From contig CAVURW010000014.1 of NCBI GenBank assembly GCA_963743595.1, positions 62,001-126,000 of the forward strand: a DNA stretch of 64,000 bases, given 5' to 3'. Below the pieces are notes generated by a model that was not told the origin of the DNA, ran no database searches, and saw nothing but the letters and a program-made list of their open reading frames with translations. This DNA comes from CAVURW01 sp963743595 (lineage in GTDB: Bacteria; Verrucomicrobiota; Verrucomicrobiia; Methylacidiphilales; UBA1321). The position numbers and the translations under genes are program-made. Below are positions 48,121 to 56,198 of this stretch, one piece after another. The stretch's first letter is position 1, and each line of letters opens with the position of its first letter.

Positions 48121-49530
48121 ATGATGAACTCGCTCAAGGCACTCATCCTCACGATAAGCCTCTCGCTGGTTTTTATTGGCGTCGGACTTTGCGAACCGAT
48201 TACCAGGGAACAAATGATCGCAGACCGGGACAGATTGCTGGCAGATTTTCAAGATAGGTTTAAGGGCCCGAATCAAATCATCACCGACCAACAACTGGTT
48301 GGAATGATCAAGAAGGGGCTGATCGATCAGTTTTTACTTAATTTAAAAGCTAGAGCTACCGGAGACCCATCTGAAGATCTCACGGCCCTTACACAGGAGG
48401 CCGAAGACTTTAACGATAAATTATCGCTCTACGAACATCAGCGGGATCGGAAAATGAAGGTGGAGACCCAAAAACTGCTCTACACTGCGAAGACGGCCTC
48501 TGATTTGGCTCCCGCTATCAACGAGCTTTCCCAGACCGATTTTAAACTGGACACGACAAGTCAATCGCTTCTCAATCTCTTGACCAAATTCCGTACGCAA
48601 CTGAATACGGGCAGATCAGAGCATCTGGAGCAACTGGGGCAGTCCTACGGGGTAGACCTCGATTTCGTCCCACCGGCCTCCCCGAAGACCGATCAACCGG
48701 TTGATGATGATACGACGATCAACTACAAAAAAATCGATGCCATTGTTGATCGATTTCTTGATGACAGGTCCTACAGCAACGCCACAACCTCGCTCGCCGG
48801 ACTTAAATCGCCCCTTCTAGTCAACGAGAGTCCAACTAGATACAACGACCAACCCCAATACGACTCCGGTCTCCTCGCTATTGCACTGAGAGCTCAGCTT
48901 TCTGCCTACCAAACATTTAGTTACGTGGCCGATTCCGCGACTGCGACGTCCGACGTGAAGCAGTTGACCGATTTTATCGATGCGTGCCACTGCTCGAACC
49001 ATGTGACGCCCTGGACCGCCCGGCTCAGGCCTCTGGAACGCGAGCTCGTCGCCAAGTTCATCGCTAACTTCGCCACGCTCCAGGATTACCCGGCCATCGA
49101 TGCCAAGACGGAGACCGTCGCTGGCTGGCTGCGACGCATCTTGTCGATCGCCCAGGAACGGCAAAATTGGAACGACGCCTCGCGAATCCTTTATCAACTT
49201 CACTACGCTCAAGATTCGTTCAACGCCACGTTGACATGCTTTCAGAATGCGGACGCCGAATCCTGCGGGCACTACTGCAACGCCAAACAATTCCTCAGCG
49301 AAAATCGGATCAATGTGGCCATCAACGAATCGTGGTATGCGATTCGCGACTTGCGCACGCAAGGCCCTCGCAGCCAAGCGATCGCGTTCTTTCACCGACT
49401 CTCCCAACAATTCCCCGGGGCCGCCGCCACATCGGATCTGGACACGCTGTACTTCATCCGCTCCGTCCCTGGCTACCAGTACATCAGCATTCGGGATCAG
49501 TGGGCAAAGATGATCTTAACCGATAATTGA
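48121..49530 (+). CDS. Exported helical protein, paralogue 2
   Basis: 469 residues. The signal peptide 'MMNSLKALILTISLSLVFIG' ends near 'VGLCEP'; here no Pro-Thr linker follows. The rest is helical, with 'LVAKFIANFATLQDYPAIDA' and 'WLRRILSIAQERQNWNDASR' homologous to the preceding protein, and several Cys in 'DACHCSNHVTPW' and 'FQNADAESCGHYCN' that the paralogue lacks. It could bind other envelope proteins through helical repeats. The two genes form a tight pair (6 bp), followed by tRNA-Phe. Function unknown. Confidence 0.65.
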   Translation: MMNSLKALILTISLSLVFIGVGLCEPITREQMIADRDRLLADFQDRFKGPNQIITDQQLVGMIKKGLIDQFLLNLKARATGDPSEDLTALTQEAEDFNDKLSLYEHQRDRKMKVETQKLLYTAKTASDLAPAINELSQTDFKLDTTSQSLLNLLTKFRTQLNTGRSEHLEQLGQSYGVDLDFVPPASPKTDQPVDDDTTINYKKIDAIVDRFLDDRSYSNATTSLAGLKSPLLVNESPTRYNDQPQYDSGLLAIALRAQLSAYQTFSYVADSATATSDVKQLTDFIDACHCSNHVTPWTARLRPLERELVAKFIANFATLQDYPAIDAKTETVAGWLRRILSIAQERQNWNDASRILYQLHYAQDSFNATLTCFQNADAESCGHYCNAKQFLSENRINVAINESWYAIRDLRTQGPRSQAIAFFHRLSQQFPGAAATSDLDTLYFIRSVPGYQYISIRDQWAKMILTDN

Positions 49531-49588
49531 GTCTTGCTAACCACGTCGTTCCACCATATTCTCTCGCCCTTCGACCAACCGATTTTAT

Positions 49589-49661
<73 letters not shown>

Positions 49662-49761
49662 CTTCCCTTGGTATTTTCATTAAGCTCGTTGCTACTAGTA
49701 GTTTCGCTTTAAAGTCCAAAAAAATCTTGCATGCGACCCAGCTTTCTCCCTAAAAAATCTT

Positions 49762-49998
49762 ATGAAACAATACATTCGTATCTTCCTCGTTGTCGCTGTT
49801 CTCCTCACCTCCGCCTTTGTTATACCTGTGGCGCAGGCGGATCAACCTCACATGCAAGCTGCTCTGGCAGCTCTCCGCTCTGCCCGTCACCAACTCGAAA
49901 TCGCTGCTGATGACAAAGCGGGTCACCGCTTGGCCGCCATCGGCATCGTCGATAACGCCATCGCGCAAGTCCAAGCTGGCATCGATGCTGGTAAATAA
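49762..49998 (+). CDS. Small exported helical protein (78 aa)
   Basis: 78 residues with a signal peptide 'MKQYIRIFLVVAVLLTSAFV' ending near 'PVAQA'. The mature ~52 residues begin 'DQPHMQAALAALRSARHQLE' and end 'AIAQVQAGIDAGK', two amphipathic helices. Similar small periplasmic proteins, with an N-terminal 'QPxMxxALxxLxxAxxxL' and a His in the middle ('DKAGHR'), are widespread in Proteobacteria and other phyla and remain uncharacterised. A terminator hairpin follows at 50024-50053, so it is probably a one-gene transcript downstream of tRNA-Phe. Confidence 0.75.
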   Translation: MKQYIRIFLVVAVLLTSAFVIPVAQADQPHMQAALAALRSARHQLEIAADDKAGHRLAAIGIVDNAIAQVQAGIDAGK

Positions 49999-50023
49999 TT
50001 CTCTGTAACTCCTGTAAGTGCGC

Positions 50024-50053
50024 AAAGCCCGAGGGAAAATACCTTCGGGCTTT
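50024..50053 (+). terminator. Intrinsic terminator-like hairpin
   Basis: AAAGCCCGAGGG and CCTTCGGGCTTT form a strong stem around a short AAAATA loop, 26 bp after the stop of the small exported-protein gene. Only a short T-run (TTTG) follows, so efficiency is uncertain. Confidence 0.7.
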
Positions 50054-50150
50054 GTCGTGTTCACATGCCTCAAGTAGGTTCTGTATTGCTCACTGAGCCA
50101 TTCTTGATATGCTCCCGCTGTCAGTCTCATCCGGATATCCGGATTGATGC

Positions 50151-51968
50151 ATGGTCCAACCTCCGACTCAAACACCTTCCCAAGAGTCTTTCCTTTCGGA
50201 TAAACAGACTTTCGGCTCCATCGTTAAGGGCGTCTGGTTCGAATTTCGCGCTTCCGTTCTACGGGCCGTTCGATTCATGCGTAATCGACTCGCGCGCGCC
50301 CCTTTTGCACGGACGTACATCGCCCCGGGCACTGTCTCGGCACCTCATCTGTTAGCCGAATCGTCGTCGCCTCTTTGGACCGCACTTTCCGCAGGCGAAA
50401 TGCACCTCGTCGCCGGAAAGATTCAAAACCTCCGTCTGGCTGCGGCCAAACTGGATGGGCTGCTCATCGCACCGGGGCAGGTCTTCAGCTTTTGGGAAGT
50501 GGTTGGCCCACCGACTCGTTGGCGCGGATACGTCGCGGGCCGCGAGCTCCGTGAAGGCTGCATGGTCGCCAGCGTGGGCGGCGGCTTATGCCAGCTCTCG
50601 AATGCGCTGCACTTGGCTGCGCTGGAAGCCGGTGTGCGCGTCATCGAGCGCCATGCCCATTCGCGCGTTGTCCCCGGCTCGATTGCGGAGACGGGAAAGG
50701 ATGCGACCGTTTTCTGGAATTACAAAGACCTCCGCATTTCAGCGAGCCAACCGATTCTCATTCGTGCCCAATTGACCCGCGCGCGTCTCATCATTCGCTT
50801 TCTATCCACGAGCCCCAAACCTTCGATCGTTCCTGAAGCGGGGGCTGATCCAGCTCTCACCACGCACGAGCATGCGCACGATTGCGTGGAGTGCCACCAT
50901 CGCGACTGCGTCAACTTCGTCCATGCCTCCGTCTCCATGTCGAAAACCACGGTGCTGCTCGACTCCGTTTGGCCGGAGTTCGATGCGTGGCTGCGCGGGC
51001 AAAATCTCTCTGAAAAGGACTTGGCGCTCCTTCCGATGAACGGTTCTCACCGGAAGATCCCGGCTTATCGGTGGTTCGCGGATCATCCTTCGCGCCCGCT
51101 GCTTCGTGAGCACCCGCTCTTTACGTACTACCGCTCCTTCCGTTCGCGTCGACTTAAGGCGCAAGGAGCAACGCGTCAAGCCGCCTTGTTGGAGTTTGAC
51201 GCTCAACTTGCCCGGTTCTATTCGCGCGAAATCCCTGTCGACAGCGATCGCCTGACGGTCCCACTGCCACTGCTGGGTCCGCTGGCCAAGCTGGGGAGTC
51301 TGGGCGGTCGTGAGGTGACCGTTCTGCTCACCCGCGCCCCGTTGCTCATGCTCCAGGAACAGCTCGATTTGGCCGCGCGGCTCTACGCCGATTCACCCAC
51401 GATCAAGGACTTTCGCCTGCCCCGGCATGTGCTGGATCGCGAGATGAACGCGCTGCGTGGTGCGCATCTGCTGCTGACGCCGCACACCGCCGTAGCCGAG
51501 TTTCTCCACGAACATGGGATACATCACATCGAGCTGCTTCCATGGACCCTTCCGCAGGCGACCTCGTCACAAAAAACAAACTCCAAGACGATTCTGTTTC
51601 CCGCCTCGGCTCTCGCGCGCAAGGGCGCTTACGAAATGCGTGCTGCTCTCGAGAAGACGGGCCTAACGGTGCGGGTACTCGGTCGCGCTCAAGAACGGCC
51701 AGGTTTCTGGGGCGACCACGTGGTGCTCGATTCAGCCTGGTCATCGTCGCCCGATCGGTCGGAGCCGTTGCGCGGGGTTGCGGTCGTGGTGTTGCCAGCG
51801 CATGTGGAGAACCAGCCGCGATTGCTGTTGCAAGCCCTGGCGTCCTCCATTCCCGTCATTGCGACACCAAACTGCGGTCTACCCGTGAGCCTAACGGGTC
51901 TTCACCTCGTTCCGGCTGGGAATGCTCAGGCGCTCGCGGCAAAGATTCAAGAAGTAGTGAGTGCTTGA
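50151..51968 (+). CDS. VanW-domain / glycosyltransferase-like fusion protein
   Basis: 605 residues. The N-terminal part (about 90-215) is a VanW domain: 'LRLAAAKLDGLLIAPGQVFS', 'VGGGLCQLSNALHLAALEAG' and 'VFWNYKDLRI', all diagnostic. A Cys/His-rich stretch follows (Cys245, Cys248, Cys253 in 'HDCVECHHRDC'), a potential metal site. From about 270 the sequence looks unrelated to VanW, and residues about 400-605 resemble a GT-B-type glycosyltransferase C-half: 'LLLTPHTAVAEFLHEHGI', 'KTILFPASALARKGAYEMRA' and 'LLQALASSIPVIATPNCGLP'. No signal peptide. Role unknown; VanW proteins are linked to cell-wall functions. Confidence 0.75.
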   Translation: MVQPPTQTPSQESFLSDKQTFGSIVKGVWFEFRASVLRAVRFMRNRLARAPFARTYIAPGTVSAPHLLAESSSPLWTALSAGEMHLVAGKIQNLRLAAAKLDGLLIAPGQVFSFWEVVGPPTRWRGYVAGRELREGCMVASVGGGLCQLSNALHLAALEAGVRVIERHAHSRVVPGSIAETGKDATVFWNYKDLRISASQPILIRAQLTRARLIIRFLSTSPKPSIVPEAGADPALTTHEHAHDCVECHHRDCVNFVHASVSMSKTTVLLDSVWPEFDAWLRGQNLSEKDLALLPMNGSHRKIPAYRWFADHPSRPLLREHPLFTYYRSFRSRRLKAQGATRQAALLEFDAQLARFYSREIPVDSDRLTVPLPLLGPLAKLGSLGGREVTVLLTRAPLLMLQEQLDLAARLYADSPTIKDFRLPRHVLDREMNALRGAHLLLTPHTAVAEFLHEHGIHHIELLPWTLPQATSSQKTNSKTILFPASALARKGAYEMRAALEKTGLTVRVLGRAQERPGFWGDHVVLDSAWSSSPDRSEPLRGVAVVVLPAHVENQPRLLLQALASSIPVIATPNCGLPVSLTGLHLVPAGNAQALAAKIQEVVSA

Positions 51969-52041
51969 TTGCCAGGATTGCTACGAAGACGGAGTAACGC
52001 TGTCAGAAGGGCCCGAGCGCTTGACACCTTCACAATGCTTC
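51969..52041. other. Spacer between VanW-type gene and repeats
   Basis: Short spacer leading into a repeat region that extends to the nadE stop at 52509. Nothing recognisable. Confidence 0.4.
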
Positions 52042-52406
52042 CTGCATTTAGGCCCGAAGGCCAGCGTGACGCTGGACCCAGTAGTGCTTTTCGCTTGACG
52101 ATGCCTTCCTGCATTTAGTCCCGAAGGGACGGCCTCATGTTCAGCCTAGGTCGCATACCGTCTGGTAAGACGGTCGAAGGCCTGGGTCTTATCGCAAAGC
52201 GTTTGCGGGCTGTAAGCTCGCGTCAAAATGTTTGATATAGAACATGTTTCGGCTCAGGAGTTTCAGGTCAAAGTTCAAGACGAATCACCCTTTAGTCTTT
52301 TGACGCAGGCCTACAGCCTGCACTCGCCTTTGTGGGCTAACCAGGGTTGCCTCGCTACGCTCGTTACCGCTGGGCTAAGGTATTTCCGGCCCTATGGGCC
52401 TAAAGG
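52042..52406. repeat. Family A palindrome (degenerate, with partial duplicate)
   Basis: CTGCATTTAGGCCC at 52042-52055 is the complement of a similar sequence at 52393-52406, marking the outer ends. A second, partial start (GCATTTAGTCCCGAAGGGACGG) begins at 52111. Inside are ACCGTCT-GGTA-AGACGGT, GCGGGCT-GTA-AGCTCGC and GCAGGCCTACAGCCTGC hairpins, shared with the elements at 44730 and 58021. One 15-bp palindrome (52061-52075, CCAGCGTGACGCTGG) sits inside. No gene is called here. Confidence 0.75.
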
Positions 52407-52440
52407 CAGAAGGCATGTGACAGCGAGTCCATTTCTGGGT

Positions 52441-52497
52441 CCAGCGTCACGCTGGTTGGATGCAACGTCACGTTGCCTGGGTCCAGCGTCACGCTGG
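52441..52497. repeat. Array of three 15-bp palindromes at the nadE 3' end
   Basis: CCAGCGTCACGCTGG (52441-52455), GCAACGTCACGTTGC (52462-52476) and CCAGCGTCACGCTGG again (52483-52497) stand 6 bp apart; the last ends 11 bp before the nadE stop codon (52509-52511). All three are perfect palindromes around a central C. The array repeats the one at 45040-45090 in the same position relative to a gene end. Confidence 0.85.
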
Positions 52498-52508
52498 TCA
52501 CGCTGGCC

Positions 52509-54440
52509 TCACGGTTCCAGCGATTTCAGAAACAGCTCGGCTGAGGCATCGCTCGGCATCCGCCAATCGCCTCGGGGGGAGAGTGCGAGCGAGCCGACCT
52601 TGGGTCCGTCAGGCATTGCGGAGCGCTTGAATTGTTGCGAGATGAACCGTTTGATGAACAGCGTGAGCCAGCGCTTGATCTCCTCGGGCGTGTACCCGGA
52701 ATCGAACGCGTGGCAGGCCAGATAATAGACCTTATCTGCAGGGCACTGGTGGCGAATCATCCAGTAGAGGAAGAAATCATGCAGCTCATACGGGCCGACC
52801 ACTTCCTCCGTTTTTTGAGCGATCTCCTTTGCTGCGGAAGGCGGCAGCAATTCGGGCGAGATGGGGGTATCGAGAATATCGACGAGGAACGACGCCACCT
52901 CCGCGTAGGCGGGCTGTTCCGAGCACCACTGGATGAGGTAACGCACCAGCGTTTTCGGCACACCGATATTGATGTGGTACATCGACATGTGGTCGCCGTT
53001 AAACGTGCACCATCCCAGTGCCGCTTCCGAGAGATCGCCTGTGCCGAGGACAATTCCGCTGCGCTGATTGGCCATGTCCATCAAGATTTGTGTCCGCTCG
53101 CGCGCTTGCGCATTTTCGAACGTGATATCGTGCACTTCCGGGCTTTGTCCGATGTCCTTAAAATGTTGGAGCACCGAGGCGGCGATGGGCACTTCCAGGA
53201 ACTCTGCACCGAGCCCGACTGTGAGCTTTTCGGCGTTCGACCGTGTGCGGGAGGTGGTTCCAAGCCCCGGCATGGTAACGCCAAGGATCGCCGACGGTTC
53301 CAGCCCCACGCGAGCTACAGCGTGCCGTGCGACGAGCAGCGCCAGGGTCGAATCGAGCCCGCCTGAGATTCCAATAACCACCCGTTTCGTCATCGTATGC
53401 TTCAGCCGCTTGGCCAGCCCGGTCGATTGAATCTGAAAAATCTCCGCGCAGCTTTCCGAACGCCGTTTCGGGTCGGAAGGCACGAACGGTAAACGCGCGA
53501 TTTTCCTCAGTAGAGGCCCGCTAAACGATTGACGTGGAATACGCACCGCAATGTGGCGGAACGCGGCTTGCGGGATCGCCTGGGCAAAGCTCGAGTTGCG
53601 GTGGCGCTCGGCGCTCAATCGCTCCAGATCAATGTCTTGCAAAGCCATTTGCGTCTCGAATTGGAACCGCTCCGTCTCGGCCAGAAGCGAGCCATTCTCC
53701 GCGATCAAACAATGCCCCGCAAAGACAACGTCGGTGGTCGATTCACCTGGGCCGGAAGCGGCATAGAGATAGGCGGCTAAGCAACGCGCCGATTGCTGCA
53801 AGACAAGCTCTCGGCGATAGGGCGCTTTACCCAGGAGCTCCGTGCTCGCCGAGGGGTTAAGAATGAGATTCGCACCCGCCAGAGCTTGCGGTCCGCTAGG
53901 CGGTTGAACGGCCCACAGGTCCTCGCAGATCTCCACGCCGATTCGGCAGCTCGGGGTGTCCAGGAAATCGAAAAGCAGGTCAGTTCCGAACGGAATGTGG
54001 TGATCGCCCAGCGGCACTTCCGAGAACCGTGCCGAGGCCCCGGAAGTGAACCAGCGTTGTTCATAATACTCACAGGTGTTCGGCAGAAAGGTCTTCGGAA
54101 CGATTCCCCAAATGCGGCCCGCACCGATCAAGACAGCGACATTGAAGAGTCGGCCTTCATGCTCGAGCGGCAGGCCCACGCACATTAAGGCCGGAGCGCT
54201 TTTCGTCTTTTCGACCAGCGCGAGAAGCTCGGCTTTTACCGCGTGGAGCAGGGCGCGTTGGAAAAAGAGATCGCCGCAGGTGTAGCCGGTGAAGGCGAGC
54301 TCCGGGAAGAGCACGACGGAAGCGCCCTGCTCGACCGCGCGTGAGAAAGCGGCGGCGATGTGTTGGGTATTGCGGTGGACGTTGGCGACCTCAAGTTCAG
54401 GGGCAACGACAGCGACGCGGAGAAATCCGTGTTGTAACAT
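52509..54440 (-). CDS. nadE: Glutamine-dependent NAD+ synthetase
   Basis: Makes NAD+ from deamido-NAD+, ATP and glutamine. The 643-residue protein has an N-terminal nitrilase-type glutaminase domain with the catalytic triad Glu47 ('VVLFPELAFTGY'), Lys116 ('WGIVPKTFLPN') and Cys172 ('GVEICEDLW'), and a C-terminal ammonia-dependent synthetase domain with the P-loop 'VVIGISGGLDSTLALLVA' and 'GTGDLSEAALGWCTFNGDHM'. Triad spacing and length match glutamine-dependent bacterial enzymes. It ends directly at the palindrome array. The neighbouring epimerase is on the same strand, 54 bp upstream. Confidence 0.95.
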   Translation of the reverse strand: MLQHGFLRVAVVAPELEVANVHRNTQHIAAAFSRAVEQGASVVLFPELAFTGYTCGDLFFQRALLHAVKAELLALVEKTKSAPALMCVGLPLEHEGRLFNVAVLIGAGRIWGIVPKTFLPNTCEYYEQRWFTSGASARFSEVPLGDHHIPFGTDLLFDFLDTPSCRIGVEICEDLWAVQPPSGPQALAGANLILNPSASTELLGKAPYRRELVLQQSARCLAAYLYAASGPGESTTDVVFAGHCLIAENGSLLAETERFQFETQMALQDIDLERLSAERHRNSSFAQAIPQAAFRHIAVRIPRQSFSGPLLRKIARLPFVPSDPKRRSESCAEIFQIQSTGLAKRLKHTMTKRVVIGISGGLDSTLALLVARHAVARVGLEPSAILGVTMPGLGTTSRTRSNAEKLTVGLGAEFLEVPIAASVLQHFKDIGQSPEVHDITFENAQARERTQILMDMANQRSGIVLGTGDLSEAALGWCTFNGDHMSMYHINIGVPKTLVRYLIQWCSEQPAYAEVASFLVDILDTPISPELLPPSAAKEIAQKTEEVVGPYELHDFFLYWMIRHQCPADKVYYLACHAFDSGYTPEEIKRWLTLFIKRFISQQFKRSAMPDGPKVGSLALSPRGDWRMPSDASAELFLKSLEP

Positions 54441-54493
54441 TTACACTATGGTAACTCGCCTTGAGCGAAACTCAACTAGAATCGCGCAGCAGT

Positions 54494-55498
54494 TCAATGG
54501 TACTGCGATGAAGAACGGCCCGAAAGGATTTCGTCGTAGATCCAGTCGTACGTCTTTTTCATTCCCACCTTAAGCGGTGTGGAAGGTTCCCAGCCCAGCA
54601 GCTTTTGGATGAGCGTGTTATCACTATTCCGGCCGTTCACACCCTTGGGCGCTTTCAAATTATAGGAGCGCTCGAGTTTGATTTCCGCAATTTCTTCCAC
54701 GAGATCGACGAGTTGGTTGATCGTCACCATCTCGCTGCTGCCGATATTGAGCGGCTCGATGATATCGCTGCGCGTGAGAGCCTGCGTGCCGTGTAAGCAG
54801 TCCTCGATAAACATGAACGAGCGCGTTTGATGGCCGTCGCCCCAAATTTCGATTTGATGCTTCCCACTAAGTTTCGCGTTAATCACTTTGCGACAAATCG
54901 CCGCAGGTGCTTTTTCGCGGCCACCATCGTAAGTTCCGTGGGGTCCGTAGACATTATGGTAGCGACCCACTCTTGTTTGAATGCCAAAATCTTCGCGGAA
55001 ATGGCGGGCCATGCGCTCGCTAAAAAGCTTTTCCCAGCCGTACCCATCTTCTGGCATGGCCGGGTAGGCGTCCTCTTCCTTCAGCGGCGTCAGGTCGGCT
55101 ATCCGCTGTTTATCGGCGTTGTAGACGCAGGCGGAGGAGGCGAAGAAGAACCGTTTTACTCCGTGCTTACGGGAGGTCATCAGAAGGTGGGTATTGATGA
55201 GAACACTGAGCATGCAGAGCGCACGATTGTTCTCGATAAAGCCCATGCCGCCCATGTCCGCAGCGAGGTTGTAAACCCATTCGATGTCGCGGGTTGCGAT
55301 TTCGCAGGCATGCAGCGTTTGCAGGTCGAGCGACAGATTTTCGACGTCGTCAAAGCGCTGATACCATTGATCCAGCGGCTTTCGATCAACAGCGCGCAGG
55401 TTTGTGAACCCCTGCTTCCGGAGATCGGCGATTAAGTGCCCTCCAATAAACCCACCGGCTCCAGTTACCAAAATACGCATCGAAGATTGTTCCGCCAT
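54494..55498 (-). CDS. GDP-mannose 3,5-epimerase-like SDR
   Basis: Extended SDR of 334 residues from ATG 55498, most similar in motifs to GDP-mannose 3,5-epimerase: 'VTGAGGFIGGHLIADLRKQG', 'NLAADMGGMGFIENNRA', the Ser-x-x-Tyr-x3-Lys region 'SSACVYNADKQ' and 'GYGWEKLFSERMARH', 'VYGPHGTYDGGREKAPAAIC' and 'EIWGDGHQTRSFMFIEDC'. The enzyme type makes GDP-L-galactose in plants; a verrucomicrobial homologue (Methylacidiphilum) has been studied, from memory. Its product here is probably a GDP-sugar for polysaccharides. A TTG at 55522 is a longer but less likely start. Confidence 0.83.
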   Translation of the reverse strand: MAEQSSMRILVTGAGGFIGGHLIADLRKQGFTNLRAVDRKPLDQWYQRFDDVENLSLDLQTLHACEIATRDIEWVYNLAADMGGMGFIENNRALCMLSVLINTHLLMTSRKHGVKRFFFASSACVYNADKQRIADLTPLKEEDAYPAMPEDGYGWEKLFSERMARHFREDFGIQTRVGRYHNVYGPHGTYDGGREKAPAAICRKVINAKLSGKHQIEIWGDGHQTRSFMFIEDCLHGTQALTRSDIIEPLNIGSSEMVTINQLVDLVEEIAEIKLERSYNLKAPKGVNGRNSDNTLIQKLLGWEPSTPLKVGMKKTYDWIYDEILSGRSSSQYH

Positions 55499-55646
55499 AG
55501 AGACTCGGCCAGTAGTGTGCAAGAGCTCCGAATGGTGTCAAACGAAAAGGGGCGGTGTACAAACGGCTCCTCAAGGTTGCTGCTGGGCGACTGCGCAGAA
55601 CGTTTCGTCATCGCAGTCTAGCGCTAGAACGGTTAGACTCTTTCGA

Positions 55647-56114
55647 ATGAGCACTCTGGAAATCGAAATCTTTGTGGCTGGCTTCCTTGCAGGCAGCTTC
55701 TTTACGTGGCTGGCAACGGTTGGCGCACGCACTTCCGAACTCCGCGAACCCTGGAAACCGAGCCAACCTCTCACGATATCGCCCCGCGTGGAGCAACTCG
55801 CCACGGACATCACACGGAAAATCGAAGCCATCAAAGTATTGCGACAGAAAAACCCAGGTATCGGTCTGGCCGAGGCCAAGAGACAAGTGGAAGCGATCCA
55901 AGAGAATCGCCGTCTCGCCGCAGGTCAAGCGCTCGACACATCTATGCCCGGTTCACAGACAATCAATTCCCACCCCGGTTTAGCGATATCCGACAAAGTT
56001 CGTCGTTTGGCCCAAGATTACCGGACAAAAATCCAAGCGATTAAGGTGCTGCGCGATGAGAATCGAGGTCTGGGTCTGGCCCAAGCCAAAGAGATAATTG
56101 AGTCCATGAGCTGA
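55647..56114 (+). CDS. Membrane protein with two bL12-like motifs
   Basis: 155 residues from ATG 55647. One hydrophobic helix (about 6-26) is followed by two similar ~30-residue units: 'KIEAIKVLRQKNPGIGLAEA' (about 62-81) and 'KIQAIKVLRDENRGLGLAQA' (about 130-149), each continuing K-x-x-[VI]-E. This 'KIxAIKxxRxxxxxGLxxAK' pattern is that of the C-terminal domain of ribosomal protein bL12, which binds translation factors, though only the helix-turn part is present. Function is unknown; the membrane helix suggests tethering of a bL12-like surface. A longer upstream frame (from 55404) lacks support. Confidence 0.7.
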   Translation: MSTLEIEIFVAGFLAGSFFTWLATVGARTSELREPWKPSQPLTISPRVEQLATDITRKIEAIKVLRQKNPGIGLAEAKRQVEAIQENRRLAAGQALDTSMPGSQTINSHPGLAISDKVRRLAQDYRTKIQAIKVLRDENRGLGLAQAKEIIESMS

Positions 56115-56198
56115 GCGGACTCGAAAACGGTTCTTTTGGAGGCTCGCTTTTTACAAGCTCGCCTAAATAGCTCAGCCTAGTTAAAATCCCGCACCGTT

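Noticed and set aside
52228..52725. 165-codon plus-strand frame crossing the palindrome array and the nadE 3' end
   Set aside because: Most of it is repeat sequence and the rest is antisense to nadE.
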